Shown: positions 54,390 through 63,710 of the stretch, one piece after another
How the letters are laid out: each line of letters starts with the position of its first letter
How positions within the stretch are numbered: position 1 is the first letter of the stretch
Assembly (NCBI RefSeq): GCF_020217425.1
Contig: NZ_CP084090.1
Coordinates: 992,001-1,056,000, forward strand
Source: Halomicrobium urmianum
GTDB taxonomy: Archaea > Halobacteriota > Halobacteria > Halobacteriales > Haloarculaceae
Reading direction: 5' to 3'
Length of the DNA: 64,000 nt
Program-made: the position numbers and the translations under genes
Notes under the pieces: generated by a model
Told to the model about the DNA's origin: nothing
The model's database searches: none
The model's input: only the letters and a program-made list of their open reading frames with translations

Positions 54390-55415
54390 TCAGTCGAGCG
54401 TGACGACGCCCTTGACGACGTCCGGCTCCATCGCGCGCTGGAAGGCGTCCTCGACGTCCGCCAGCGGGGCCTCGAAGTCGACGATGCCTTCCACGTCGAC
54501 GCCCTCGGCGAGGAGGTCGACGGCGGCGTCGTAGGTGTTCGCGTAGCGGAACGAGCCGTGGACGTCGAGTTCGTTGTCGATGACCTCGAGGACGTCGAAC
54601 GGGACCTCGGCCTCGTCGGCGAGTCCGACGAGGACGACGGTGCCGCCCCGGCGGACGACGTCGATGGTCGATCGGATCGACGGCTCGGCGCCCGACGCCT
54701 CGATGACGACGTCGACCCCCTCGCCGTCGGTGTACTCGTCGACCGCGGCTTCGAGGTCGCGCTCGGCGGCGTCGACCGCAAGGTCGGCCCCGCGCTCCGC
54801 GGCGAACTCGATCTTCTCGTCGACCACGTCGGAGACGACGACGTCCGTCGCCCCCGCGGCCCTGGCGGCCTCCATCGCCAGCAGCCCGATCGGTCCCGCC
54901 CCGGTGATCAGCACCGAGTCGCCCGTCCCGACGTCGCCCCGGCGGCAGGCGTGGATGCCGACGGAGAGCGGTTCGCACAGAGCGCCCTCGACCGTCGAGA
55001 CGTCGTCGGGGAGCTCGTAGGCGAAGTCTGCCGGCCAGGCGACGTACTCGGCGAAGGCGCCGTCGTGGGGCGGCGTCGCCATGAAGCGGACGTCCTCGCA
55101 GAGGTGGTAGTCGCCCCGCTTGCAGTGCGCGCAGCGCCGGCAGGGGACGCCCGGTTCGAGCGCGACGCGGTCGCCCGGTTCGAGCCCGGTGACCCGCTCC
55201 CCGACCTCGACGACCTCGCCCGCGCTCTCGTGGCCCAGTATCAGCGGGTCCTCGACGACGTAGTCGCCGATGCGGCCGTGCTCGTAGTAGTGGACGTCGG
55301 AGCCGCAGATCCCCACGTCGCTGATCGCCACGAGGACGTCGTCCGGACCGGGAGCCGGTCGGTCGCGCTCCTCGAGTTCGAACTGCCCGGGTTCAGCTAA
55401 CACAGCGGATCGCAT
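54390..55415 (-). CDS. Zinc-dependent polyol/sorbitol-type dehydrogenase
   Basis: 341 aa from the ATG at 55413-55415. Catalytic zinc motif ICGSDVHYYEHGRIGDY with GHESAGEV; structural zinc loop CRRCAHCKRGDYHLC; NAD-binding GAGPIGLLAMEAARAAGA. The set fits the sorbitol/xylitol/L-threonine dehydrogenase branch of medium-chain dehydrogenases. It would oxidise a sugar alcohol or sugar in the adjacent carbohydrate locus. A TATA-like CTTTTGTGG (55437-55445) lies 26 bases upstream. Confidence 0.88.
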   Translation of the reverse strand: MRSAVLAEPGQFELEERDRPAPGPDDVLVAISDVGICGSDVHYYEHGRIGDYVVEDPLILGHESAGEVVEVGERVTGLEPGDRVALEPGVPCRRCAHCKRGDYHLCEDVRFMATPPHDGAFAEYVAWPADFAYELPDDVSTVEGALCEPLSVGIHACRRGDVGTGDSVLITGAGPIGLLAMEAARAAGATDVVVSDVVDEKIEFAAERGADLAVDAAERDLEAAVDEYTDGEGVDVVIEASGAEPSIRSTIDVVRRGGTVVLVGLADEAEVPFDVLEVIDNELDVHGSFRYANTYDAAVDLLAEGVDVEGIVDFEAPLADVEDAFQRAMEPDVVKGVVTLD

Positions 55416-55485
55416 GGGAGAGACCACGGCAGGGGACCACAAAAGCGTACGGGACGGGCCGGCGTCGCGAGCGAGCGCCGGGCCG

Positions 55486-56637
55486 TCACCACTCGGCGAC
55501 GCTGCCGTCCTCGTGGTGCCAGACCGGGTTGTGCCAGTTGACCTGCGCCCGGGCCTTCTCGCGGACGGTGTCCTCGTCGATCTCGACGCCGAGCCCCGGC
55601 CCGGTCGGCCGCTCGACGTACCCGTCCGCGAAGGTGAACTGGTCGGGGTCCTCCAGCAGGGCGAGGCGCGGGCTGGCGTCGGGGTCGTGTAGTTCGAGGT
55701 CCTGCTCCTGCATGACGACGTTCTGCGAGCAGAAGCCCACCTGGAGGCTGGCCGCGAACGCGACCGGGCCCAGCGGGCAGTGGGGCACGACGGCGACGTC
55801 GAACGCCTCCGCCATCGCGGCCAGCTTGTGCATCTCGCTGATGCCGCCGACGTGGGTGACGTCGGGCTGGACGACGGAGACGACGTCGTCGACGAACAGC
55901 CGCTTGAAGTCGTACCGGGAGTAGAGCCGCTCGCCCGTGGCGATCGGGATGGTCGTGTCGTCGGCGATCCGCGCGAAGCCGTCGGCCTGCTCCGGCAGCA
56001 GCGGCTGGTCGACGAACATCAGGCCGTACGGTTCGAGCCGCCGGGCGATCTCCGCGGCCATCGCCTTCGAGACGCGCCCGTGGAAGTCCACGCCGATGAA
56101 GGCGTCGTCGCCGACGGCGTCCCGGATCGCGGCGACGCGCTCGACGGCCCGGTCGACGGCGCCGGTGGTCTCGATCGGGCGGAACTCCTGGGTGAAGTTG
56201 AGCTTGAACGCCTGGTAGTCGCGGTCGGCGTACTGCTGGGCCGTATCGGCGACGTCCGCCGGGTCGTCGCCGCCGATCCACTGGTAGACGAGCATCCGGT
56301 CGCGGACGTGCCCGCCGAGCAGCTCGTGGACCGGCGCGTCGTGGTGCCGCCCCTTGATGTCCCACAGCGCGTGGTCGATGCCCGCCAGCGCGCTCATCAG
56401 GACCGGGCCGCCGCGGAAGTAGCCGCTCTGGTAGAGCTTCCGCCAGTGGTACTCCGTCCGGAGCGGGTCCGCCCCCAGCAGGTACCCCTCGATGAGCTCG
56501 GTGACGGCCGCACGGACTGTCTCCAGGCGCCCCTGGATGATCGGCTCCCCCCAGCCGACGATCCCCTCGCTGGTCTCCAGCCTGAGCAGCAGCCACCGGG
56601 GCGGAACGGCGAACAGTTCGTAGTCCGTGATTTTCAT
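55486..56637 (-). CDS. Enolase-superfamily sugar-acid dehydratase (galactonate-dehydratase type)
   Basis: 383 aa. Mandelate racemase/galactonate dehydratase subgroup: N-terminal lid ETSEGIVGWGEPI, then the barrel. Likely catalytic and metal residues are Asp/His in IGVDFHGRVSKAMA, Glu in TGERLYSR, Asp in QPDVTHVGGISEM and His in VVPHCPLGPVAFAAS. At the second metal-ligand position the usual EEP is VDQP, a conservative change. It would dehydrate an aldonate to a 2-keto-3-deoxy acid, fitting the sugar locus. The exact sugar (galactonate, xylonate, arabinonate or rhamnonate) is not determined. Confidence 0.85.
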   Translation of the reverse strand: MKITDYELFAVPPRWLLLRLETSEGIVGWGEPIIQGRLETVRAAVTELIEGYLLGADPLRTEYHWRKLYQSGYFRGGPVLMSALAGIDHALWDIKGRHHDAPVHELLGGHVRDRMLVYQWIGGDDPADVADTAQQYADRDYQAFKLNFTQEFRPIETTGAVDRAVERVAAIRDAVGDDAFIGVDFHGRVSKAMAAEIARRLEPYGLMFVDQPLLPEQADGFARIADDTTIPIATGERLYSRYDFKRLFVDDVVSVVQPDVTHVGGISEMHKLAAMAEAFDVAVVPHCPLGPVAFAASLQVGFCSQNVVMQEQDLELHDPDASPRLALLEDPDQFTFADGYVERPTGPGLGVEIDEDTVREKARAQVNWHNPVWHHEDGSVAEW

Positions 56638-56763
56638 AGATACGGTATCCAGTCACGCACACTTGAATGACCGGCCTCGTGCGCGGCTGGCACGACGGGG
56701 GACGCCCGCGACGTGGGAGCCGCGTGTGCTGTCGCCGCGATTCCGGAGAGAGGGCGGATTCGG

Positions 56764-57936
56764 TTACTCCGCGGCGCCGTTGACCGTCTCGACCCGGTCG
56801 TCGAGGGCCACTCTGGCCTCCTCGTCGAGCTGGCGCTGGTGGACGGTCTCGCCGGTCCCGACGTCGAAGAGGTGGACGTCCCGGCCGGGGATCTCGACGT
56901 AGACGTGCTCGCCCTCGGTGATGGGGCGCTGGCCGTCCGTCTCGACCACGAACGTCCGGTCGCTCTCCTGGGACCGTGCCCGCAGGTAGACGTAGGAGAC
57001 GCTCCCCATCGGCTCGACGACGTCGACGACGGCCTCGAACTCGTGGCCGGAGTTGGCCCTGTCATGGAGCCTGACGTCCTCGGGGCGGACGCCCAGCGTG
57101 AGTTCGTTGCGCCCGTCCGCGGAGACCTGCATCTCCTCGGACAGGTCGTAGTCGAACCCGTCGACGCGGAGCGTCCCGCCCTCGACGTGGCCCTCGAAGA
57201 AGTTCATCGAGGGCGAGCCGAGGAAGCCCGCGACGAACCGGTTGGCCGGACGGTAGAAACACTCCAGGGGCGTGCCGACCTGCTGGAGCTCGCCGTGGTT
57301 GAGGACGACCAGCCGGTCGCCCATCGTCATCGCCTCCGTCTGGTCGTGGGTGACGTACAGCGTCGTCACGTCCAGGTCGCTCTGGAGGCGGTTGATCTCG
57401 GTGCGCATCTCCGTCCGGAGCTTCGCGTCCAGGTTCGACAGCGGCTCGTCCATCAGGAACACGTTGGGGTCCCTGACGATGGCCCGGCCGAGCGCGACGC
57501 GCTGCTGCTGACCGCCGGACATCTCGCCGGGCGTGTTGTCCAGCAGGTCGTCGATGCCCATCATCTCCGCCGCGTCGGTGACGCGCTCGTCGATCTCGCC
57601 GTCCGAGAGGTCGGTCGACATCTTCAGGCCGAAGGACATGTTCTCTCGGACGGTCATGTTCGGGTACAGTGCGTAGTTCTGGAACACCATCGCGATGTCC
57701 CGGGCGCGGGGCCCGAGCTCGTTGACGATGGTGTCGCCGATGACGACGTCGCCCTCGGTCTGTTCCTCGAGGCCGGCGACCATCCGCAGCAGCGTCGACT
57801 TGCCGCTGCCGGACGGGCCGACGAAGACGACGAACTCGCCGTCCTCGATGTCGAGCGAGACGTCGTCGACCGCGACGATCCCGCTGTCTCCCTCTCCGAA
57901 CTGCTTCGTGACGTCGTCGATGGTGATTCGTGCCAT
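56764..57936 (-). CDS. ABC sugar importer ATPase (MalK/UgpC type)
   Basis: 390 aa. Walker A GPSGSGKST, signature MSGGQQQR, Walker B VFLMDEPLSNLD, switch His YVTHD, then a C-terminal OB-type regulatory domain (GVRPEDVRLHD; VVDVVEPMGSVSYVY). It is a cytoplasmic energiser for CUT1-type sugar import. It ends the leftward operon binding lipoprotein, permease, permease, ATPase. Confidence 0.92.
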   Translation of the reverse strand: MARITIDDVTKQFGEGDSGIVAVDDVSLDIEDGEFVVFVGPSGSGKSTLLRMVAGLEEQTEGDVVIGDTIVNELGPRARDIAMVFQNYALYPNMTVRENMSFGLKMSTDLSDGEIDERVTDAAEMMGIDDLLDNTPGEMSGGQQQRVALGRAIVRDPNVFLMDEPLSNLDAKLRTEMRTEINRLQSDLDVTTLYVTHDQTEAMTMGDRLVVLNHGELQQVGTPLECFYRPANRFVAGFLGSPSMNFFEGHVEGGTLRVDGFDYDLSEEMQVSADGRNELTLGVRPEDVRLHDRANSGHEFEAVVDVVEPMGSVSYVYLRARSQESDRTFVVETDGQRPITEGEHVYVEIPGRDVHLFDVGTGETVHQRQLDEEARVALDDRVETVNGAAE

Positions 57937-58048
57937 TAGCGTGCCTCCGTGGTCCGCGTGTCGACCCTCGCCGCGGGGATCCCGTCCGGGTACCCCGGCG
58001 AAGGGCCGTGGTCGGTGAACGATGCCCGTCGCGCGGTGACTGGGGCGA

Positions 58049-58939
58049 TCATTCTTTCAGCACCACCCCGAAGCTGAGGCCGGCGGCGAGGTACTTGTTG
58101 ACCGCGATGAGGAACACCAGCACCGGCACGATGACGGCCGTCGAGGCCGCCGCGAGCATGCCCCACTCGATCTGTCGGACACCGATGAACTGGTAGACCT
58201 GCACCGCCACCGTGGCCGCCTGCTGGTTCGTCAGCACGAGGCTGAACAGGAGTTCGATCCACGCGAAGATGAAGCTGATGATGGCGACCGAGATGATCCC
58301 CGGTTTGGCCGACGGGAGTATGACCTTCCGGAACGCCTGGAACCGGGTCGCGCCGTCGACGTTCGCGGCCTCCTCCAGCGTCTCCGGGATGCCGTCGAAG
58401 AAGGCCTTCATCACCCAGACGACCAGCGAGATGTTGATCGTCACGTACATGAAGATCATCGCGATCCGGGTGTCGAAGAGGTTCAGCTCCCGGAAGATGA
58501 CGAAGAAGGGGATGACGACCGCGATCGGCGGCAGCATCCGCGAGGAGAGGATCCACACGAGGACGTCCCGCTGGTGGGGCACGTCGTACCGCGAGAGGAC
58601 GTACGCCGCGGGCACCCCGATGAGGAGGACCAGGATCACCGACGCGGACACCATCAACACGGTGTTGAAGAACGCGTAGACGAACTCGCCGTTCTGAGCC
58701 AGTTCGATGTAGTGGATGACGGTCGGCAGGAAGATCCACTTCGGCGGCAGGGAGATGGCCTCCCGCGCCGGCTTCAGCGACATCGACACGATCCAGTAGA
58801 ACGGGAACAGGACGACGACGCTCCACGCGAGCAACACGGCGTGGCGACCGATCGCGGTCAGGCGTTCCCGCGTGTCCTTCGAGAGGCGGGTGTCGGGGCG
58901 TTCGGCGTCGAGGTCCCGCTCGGCGTCGGTCGCCGCCAT
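58049..58939 (-). CDS. ABC sugar importer permease (MalG/UgpE type)
   Basis: 296 aa from the ATG at 58937-58939. Six helices, the first being AVLLAWSVVVLFPFYWIVSMSL. The cytoplasmic EAA loop reads LEEAANVDGATRFQAFRKVILPSAKPG. The start overlaps the stop of the upstream permease gene by one base (TAATG), so the two permeases are translated together. It forms the membrane pore with its partner. Confidence 0.92.
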   Translation of the reverse strand: MAATDAERDLDAERPDTRLSKDTRERLTAIGRHAVLLAWSVVVLFPFYWIVSMSLKPAREAISLPPKWIFLPTVIHYIELAQNGEFVYAFFNTVLMVSASVILVLLIGVPAAYVLSRYDVPHQRDVLVWILSSRMLPPIAVVIPFFVIFRELNLFDTRIAMIFMYVTINISLVVWVMKAFFDGIPETLEEAANVDGATRFQAFRKVILPSAKPGIISVAIISFIFAWIELLFSLVLTNQQAATVAVQVYQFIGVRQIEWGMLAAASTAVIVPVLVFLIAVNKYLAAGLSFGVVLKE

Positions 58940-59871
58940 TACTCCCACACCCCCTCGAAGCCGACTTTGGCGATCAGGACGTTAGCCACGGCGATGACGA
59001 AGAGCAGGTAGACGACAGCGATCGCCGCGGCGGCACCGAGGTCGACGAACCGGAACCCCTGTTCGTAGACGTTGAGGCTCACGAGCTGCGTTGCCGTGCC
59101 GGGGCCACCGCCGGTGAGGGTGAACGCGAGTCCGAAGTGGCGGAACAGGTCGATCATCCGGATGAGGACGGCCACGAACAGGACCGGCTTCATGTACGGG
59201 AGGATGACGTGCACGTAGCGGCGCCACAGCGGCGCGCCGTCGACGCGCGAGGCCTCGACGAGCGTGTCGGGGATCGACGAGAGCCCGGCGTAGAAGATGA
59301 TGAACATGAACGGCGTCCAGTGCCACGTGTCGACGAGCATGAGCGTGAGCAGCGGGAAGTCGCTGAGGAAGGTCGGCGCGGCGAACGGCGTGAGCTCCCG
59401 GACGAGGTACGGGATGATGCCGACCTCGGTGTTGAGCATGACGCGGGAAATCGTGGCCAGCGACACCGGGGCGACGGCCATCGGCAGGATGAACACGACG
59501 CGGTAGAAGGCCTCCGCCCGGTCGGACTTCACGCCGTGGAGCAGTGCCGCCATCGCGAATCCCAGCACCGTCTGCATCGCCAGTGCGCCGCCGACGAACG
59601 TGAGGGTGACGCCGAAGGACTTCAGTGCGCCCGCCTCGGTGAACGCCGTCCGGTAGTTACTCAGACCGGCGAACTCGCCGATCGAGCCCGGACTCGACAT
59701 CTTGTACTCGACGAGACTCAGGTACAGGTCGTAAGCGCCGGGGAACAGCGTAATGACCAGCATCACCAGGACCATCGGCGTCGCGAGCCAGTACGGGAGA
59801 TACTGGTCCCACAGCTCCCGGAGGCGGGCGAGCCCGGACTCGTTCGATTGTTCCGCCGTGATCGTACTCAT
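58939..59871 (-). CDS. ABC sugar importer permease (MalF/UgpA type)
   Basis: 310 aa. Six helices, beginning YWLATPMVLVMLVITLFPGAYDLYLSL. The EAA loop is LVEASRVDGAPLWRRYVHVILPYMKP. A long LTGGGPGTATQLVSLNVYEQGFRFVDLG segment follows, typical of the MalF side. It is encoded nine bases below the binding-protein gene. With the MalG-type partner it imports a sugar or oligosaccharide. Confidence 0.92.
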   Translation of the reverse strand: MSTITAEQSNESGLARLRELWDQYLPYWLATPMVLVMLVITLFPGAYDLYLSLVEYKMSSPGSIGEFAGLSNYRTAFTEAGALKSFGVTLTFVGGALAMQTVLGFAMAALLHGVKSDRAEAFYRVVFILPMAVAPVSLATISRVMLNTEVGIIPYLVRELTPFAAPTFLSDFPLLTLMLVDTWHWTPFMFIIFYAGLSSIPDTLVEASRVDGAPLWRRYVHVILPYMKPVLFVAVLIRMIDLFRHFGLAFTLTGGGPGTATQLVSLNVYEQGFRFVDLGAAAAIAVVYLLFVIAVANVLIAKVGFEGVWE

Positions 59872-59880
59872 CTCTGTCCC

Positions 59881-61332
59881 TCAGAAGGTGTCCTCGGCGG
59901 CCTTCGCCGCCGCCTCCATCGCTTCCTGGGGGCTCTTGTCCCCGCTGATCGCGAGCTGGACCTCCTCGGAGTACAGCTGACCCCACTCGGGGTAGTGGCG
60001 GTCGAACGAGATGGGGTCGGCGGCCTGCTGGGATTTGATCGTGGCGTCGGCGAACGTCTCGCCGACGCGCGAGCGGAAGTCGTCGTTCTCCCAGATCCCC
60101 TGGCGGACCGAGAACCCGGCGCCCTGGTCCAGGTGCATCCAGTTGTTCGTGGGCTTCGACGTCGCCCAGATCATGAACAGGAACGCCTCCGCCGAGTTGT
60201 CGGCGAACTTCGACGTGTTCATCTGCCAGGTGGACTGGTTGGGGCCCAGCGAACCGCCTTCGGGGTACGGCACCGGAGCGACTCCGACCGTATCGGCGAC
60301 GTCCGACGCCTCCGGGTCGGTGAGGCCGGGCCAGAACAGGTTCGCGTCGGAGACGATGTGTCCGGCCCGCCCCGACTGCATCGTCGACAGGACGTCGTTC
60401 CAGGTCTGCGATCCGGCGCCGTCGGGACCGTACTCCTGCAGGACGTCGACGTAGAACTGGGCCGCCTCGACGGCCTCGGCCGAGTCGAGGCCGGAGTCGT
60501 CCGGCTTGCTGTCCCAGATGTCCGCGCCGAACTCCTGGACGAAGGTGTTGAGGACGTAGACGTTCATGCCGTAGCCCTTCTGTCCGCGGCCGACGGCGCC
60601 GACGACGTCCGACTCGTTCTCGTGGATGGTCCGCGCGTTCTCGACGAACTGCTCGGTGGTCTCGGCCACCTCGAGACCGTACTCGTCGTACAGGTCCGTC
60701 CGGTAGAACTGCACCTGCACCTCGGTGTTGAGCGGCAGTCCGCTCCACTTGTCCCACTGGCCGTCGGCGTGACAGCGCCACCGGACCGTCTCGAAGATGT
60801 CCTCGCGGTCGTACCAGTCCCCGTCGTAGAGGCTGTCGTCCTCGAAGAACTGGTCAAGCGGTTCGAGCCAGCCGGCCTCGCGGTACTGGTTGACGGTCCG
60901 GACGTTCCAGAAGGCGTCGTACTCGCCGGCCCCGGTGTTGAGGTCCGTGAGCCGCTTCGTCCGGAACTGCTGTTCCGGGAACGTGTTTATGTTGACCGAC
61001 ATCCCCGTCAGTTCCTCGAAGACGGGGATGGCGGGCTCGACCATGTCGACCCACGTGTGCTGGGGCGCCAGGACGTTGACTTCCGACCCCTCGAACTGCC
61101 GCCACTCGATGTCGGCGTCCTCGTACTCGCTCAGCGGGACGACGAGCTCGTCGCCGCTGCTCCCGTCGGTGCTGGTGCTGCCGGTCCCGTCGCTTCCGTT
61201 ACCGCCGTCGCCGCTGGCGCCGTCCCCGCTGCCGCCTCGCGTACAGCCCGCGAGGCCGCCGAGGAGGCCCACGCCAGATGCTTTGAGGAACGACCGCCGG
61301 TACCGGTTGCGCGGAGTGCGCTCTTCGCTCAT
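59881..61332 (-). CDS. ABC sugar importer binding lipoprotein (family 1)
   Basis: 483 aa from the ATG at 61330-61332. A Tat-like/lipoprotein leader (NRYRRSFLKASGVGLLGGLAGC; Cys30 is the anchor) is followed by a Gly/Ser/Asp linker. The mature extracellular solute-binding family 1 fold has WVDMVEPAIPVFEELTGMSV, SGLPLNTEVQVQFYRTDLY and GRAGHIVSDANLFWPGL. It captures the substrate at the membrane outside face. It is the first gene of the operon. Confidence 0.92.
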   Translation of the reverse strand: MSEERTPRNRYRRSFLKASGVGLLGGLAGCTRGGSGDGASGDGGNGSDGTGSTSTDGSSGDELVVPLSEYEDADIEWRQFEGSEVNVLAPQHTWVDMVEPAIPVFEELTGMSVNINTFPEQQFRTKRLTDLNTGAGEYDAFWNVRTVNQYREAGWLEPLDQFFEDDSLYDGDWYDREDIFETVRWRCHADGQWDKWSGLPLNTEVQVQFYRTDLYDEYGLEVAETTEQFVENARTIHENESDVVGAVGRGQKGYGMNVYVLNTFVQEFGADIWDSKPDDSGLDSAEAVEAAQFYVDVLQEYGPDGAGSQTWNDVLSTMQSGRAGHIVSDANLFWPGLTDPEASDVADTVGVAPVPYPEGGSLGPNQSTWQMNTSKFADNSAEAFLFMIWATSKPTNNWMHLDQGAGFSVRQGIWENDDFRSRVGETFADATIKSQQAADPISFDRHYPEWGQLYSEEVQLAISGDKSPQEAMEAAAKAAEDTF

Positions 61333-61647
61333 AGTAACTGGCCTCAACGTACATCAATTCCCCCACCAACAATAAAGGTAATGATAGGCCATGTGATACC
61401 CTTTTGACCTGGCCGCCGACTGGTACCTATCTATGGGCAAGGGTTTAATAGGGCGTCTGAATAGTCGCTCACGTACGATCGTGACGGGCGCCACCGGCGT
61501 CTCGACCATCGGTCGAGACCGGTCGAGACGCGAGAGACAGCGTCCACCACGAGCGGCCAGCGAGAGATCCATGACGTACGATACCGCCACACACGAGGCG
61601 ACACGAACCGTGCCGACGACCGACTGCAGACGGGGGGCGGCCTGACG
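61333..61647. promoter_or_regulatory. Divergent control region of the sugar locus with inverted repeats
   Basis: 315 bases between the importer operon and the second dehydrogenase gene. Inverted repeats include GTCTCGACC-ATC-GGTCGAGAC (about 61499-61519), followed by another CGGTCGAGAC. A TTTAATAGG box near 61444-61452 could serve the rightward gene. It is a good candidate for IclR binding (inference). Confidence 0.5.
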
Positions 61648-62679
61648 ATGCGCGCGACGACCCTGACCGACGTCGGCGAAGTGACCGTCCGGGACCGCGA
61701 CCGGCCGACGCCCGGCGACGACGAGGTGCTGGTCCGCGTCGGCGCCTGCGGCGTGTGCATGACCGACTACCACATGTACCACGGCACCTTCGACGTGGAG
61801 ATGCCGCTGGTACTGGGCCACGAGAGCGCCGGCAAGGTCGTCGAGGTCGGCGAGTCGGTGACCGCCGTCGAGTCCGGCGATCGCGTGGCCATCAACCCGA
61901 CCGTCCCCTGCAACGCCTGCTCGTACTGCAAGCGCGGGGAGACGCACCTCTGTGAGAACAACACGAGCATCGGCGGGGCCGCCGACACCGTCATCGACGG
62001 CGCGTTCGCCGAGTACGTGCGCGTCCCCGAGACCAACGTCGAGGACATCGGCGAGCTGTCCTTCGAGCAGGCCGCGCTCGCCGAGCCGCTGGCCTGCTGC
62101 GTCCACGGCGTCGACCAGGTCGACCTCCGGCAGGGCGACAGCGTCGCCATCGTCGGTGCCGGACCGATCGGTCTGCTGCTGCTGCAGGCGTTCCGCAGCG
62201 CCGGCGCGGCCCCCATCGTCGTCTCCGAGCCAGACGACGAGCGCCGCGAACTCGCCGCCGAGCTGGGCGCGGACGCCGTCGTCGACCCGGACGAGACCGA
62301 CCCCGTCGAGGCCGTCCCCGCGGCCGCGGGCGGGCCGGTCGACGTCGGCGTTGAGGCCATCGGCCTCGTGCCCACCGTCGAGCAGGCCAACGCGGTGACC
62401 GCGAAGGGCGGCGCGACGCTCGTCTTCGGCGTCCCGGCGGAGGACGCGACGATGGAGATCAGCCCCTTCGACGTCTTCTTCGACGAGGTGGGGTACCGCG
62501 GCTCGTACTCGCTGACCACCGAGGACTTCGAGCGGGCGGTGACGCTGCTGCAGCACGGACGCATCGACGCCGATCGCCTGATCTCCCACCGCATCGGCCT
62601 CGACGACCTGCCGTCCGCGTTCGACCGGATGGAGCGGACCGACGGCCTGAAGAACGTCGTCGTCCCCGACTCGGAGTAG
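61648..62679 (+). CDS. Zinc-dependent alcohol/polyol dehydrogenase
   Basis: 343 aa. Catalytic zinc motif ACGVCMTDYHMYHG, GHESAGKV, structural zinc loop CNACSYCKRGETHLC, NAD-binding GAGPIGLLLLQAFRSAGA. It is the second dehydrogenase of the locus, related to the one at 54.4 kb but clearly distinct (about one third identical by eye). It would oxidise another sugar or alcohol of the pathway. Confidence 0.88.
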   Translation: MRATTLTDVGEVTVRDRDRPTPGDDEVLVRVGACGVCMTDYHMYHGTFDVEMPLVLGHESAGKVVEVGESVTAVESGDRVAINPTVPCNACSYCKRGETHLCENNTSIGGAADTVIDGAFAEYVRVPETNVEDIGELSFEQAALAEPLACCVHGVDQVDLRQGDSVAIVGAGPIGLLLLQAFRSAGAAPIVVSEPDDERRELAAELGADAVVDPDETDPVEAVPAAAGGPVDVGVEAIGLVPTVEQANAVTAKGGATLVFGVPAEDATMEISPFDVFFDEVGYRGSYSLTTEDFERAVTLLQHGRIDADRLISHRIGLDDLPSAFDRMERTDGLKNVVVPDSE

Positions 62680-62948
62680 CCCTTCTCTCCGGAACCCCTC
62701 TCGGCGCCCCCAGTCTGCGTCTGGGGCCGCTTGCTCTACGCGGCCCGTCGACAGCCGCCGGTAGCGGATCCCGCCGCCCCGTTCACCTCTGCAGAACGAG
62801 ATGATTGCCGAAACGGGAGCCGGAAATGATCCGGCTCGATCAAAGACCGTGACGTATGCGGTCCGGCCGCGACGCCGCCATACGCCCCCGGTCCGTTCTG
62901 CTGTAGAGAACAGCGTTTTACCGGCCGCCCCCGTAGCCGCTGGTACGA

Positions 62949-63710
62949 ATGACCGAAAGCGGCCGATACGAGGTCGAGGCGACCGGGACGTCCATCGCGA
63001 TATTCGAGGCGCTGGTGGCCGCGGAGGACGGGCTCGGCGTGACGGCCCTCGCGCGGGAGACCGACCTCTCGAAGAGCGTCGTCCACAACCACCTGTCGAC
63101 GCTCCAGGCGCACGGCTACGTGGTCAAGCGAGACGGGACGTACGAACCGTCGCTTCGGCCGCTCGCACAGGGAGATCAGACTCGGGAGAACCTGGCCGTC
63201 TACGGCGCCGCCAGGGGCGAAATCGACAACCTCGCGTCGGCGACCGGAGAGACGACGGCCCTGTTCGTCAGGGAGGCGGACAGCGCCGTCCCGGTCTACG
63301 TCGCCCGGGGGGGCGAGAACTGGTCCCCGCCGTTCCGGGAGGGCGAGCGGTTCCCCCTCCACGCGACAGCGCCCGGCAAGTCGCTCATGACGTCAGTCCC
63401 GGCGGAGCGGCTCACCGAACTGATCGACGGGATGGATCTGTCGGCGGCCGACGACGCCTCCGACCCGGAGGAGTTCCGGGAGCAACTCCGGCAGGTCCGC
63501 GACGACGGCATCGCGTTCAGCAGAGCAGAACACCTCGACGGGGTCGTCGGCGTCGCGGCGCCGATCCCGTCGACGAACGGCAGCCGGCCCGCCGCCCTCG
63601 CCGTCTGCGGCCCGATCGAGCGCCTGAACGGCCGCTACCTGGAGGAGGACATCGCGGGCCAGGTCCTGAGCACGTCGACGTCGATCCAGGTCGCGCTGAC
63701 CAGCGAGTGA
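62949..63710 (+). CDS. IclR-family transcriptional regulator
   Basis: 253 aa. The N-terminal winged helix (IAIFEALVAAEDGLGVTALARETDLSKSVVHNHLSTLQAHGYV, residues about 15-75) is followed by the IclR effector domain (residues about 85-250, with LHATAPGKSLM). Family members sense small organic acids or sugars. Its place at the end of the sugar locus makes it the likely regulator of the importer, dehydratase and dehydrogenases. A TATA-like GTTTTACC is about 31 bases upstream. Confidence 0.88.
   Translation: MTESGRYEVEATGTSIAIFEALVAAEDGLGVTALARETDLSKSVVHNHLSTLQAHGYVVKRDGTYEPSLRPLAQGDQTRENLAVYGAARGEIDNLASATGETTALFVREADSAVPVYVARGGENWSPPFREGERFPLHATAPGKSLMTSVPAERLTELIDGMDLSAADDASDPEEFREQLRQVRDDGIAFSRAEHLDGVVGVAAPIPSTNGSRPAALAVCGPIERLNGRYLEEDIAGQVLSTSTSIQVALTSE

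Noticed and set aside
53982-55400. 472-codon plus-strand open frame
   Set aside because: Mostly antisense to the Zn dehydrogenase, and the first part has no protein-like composition.
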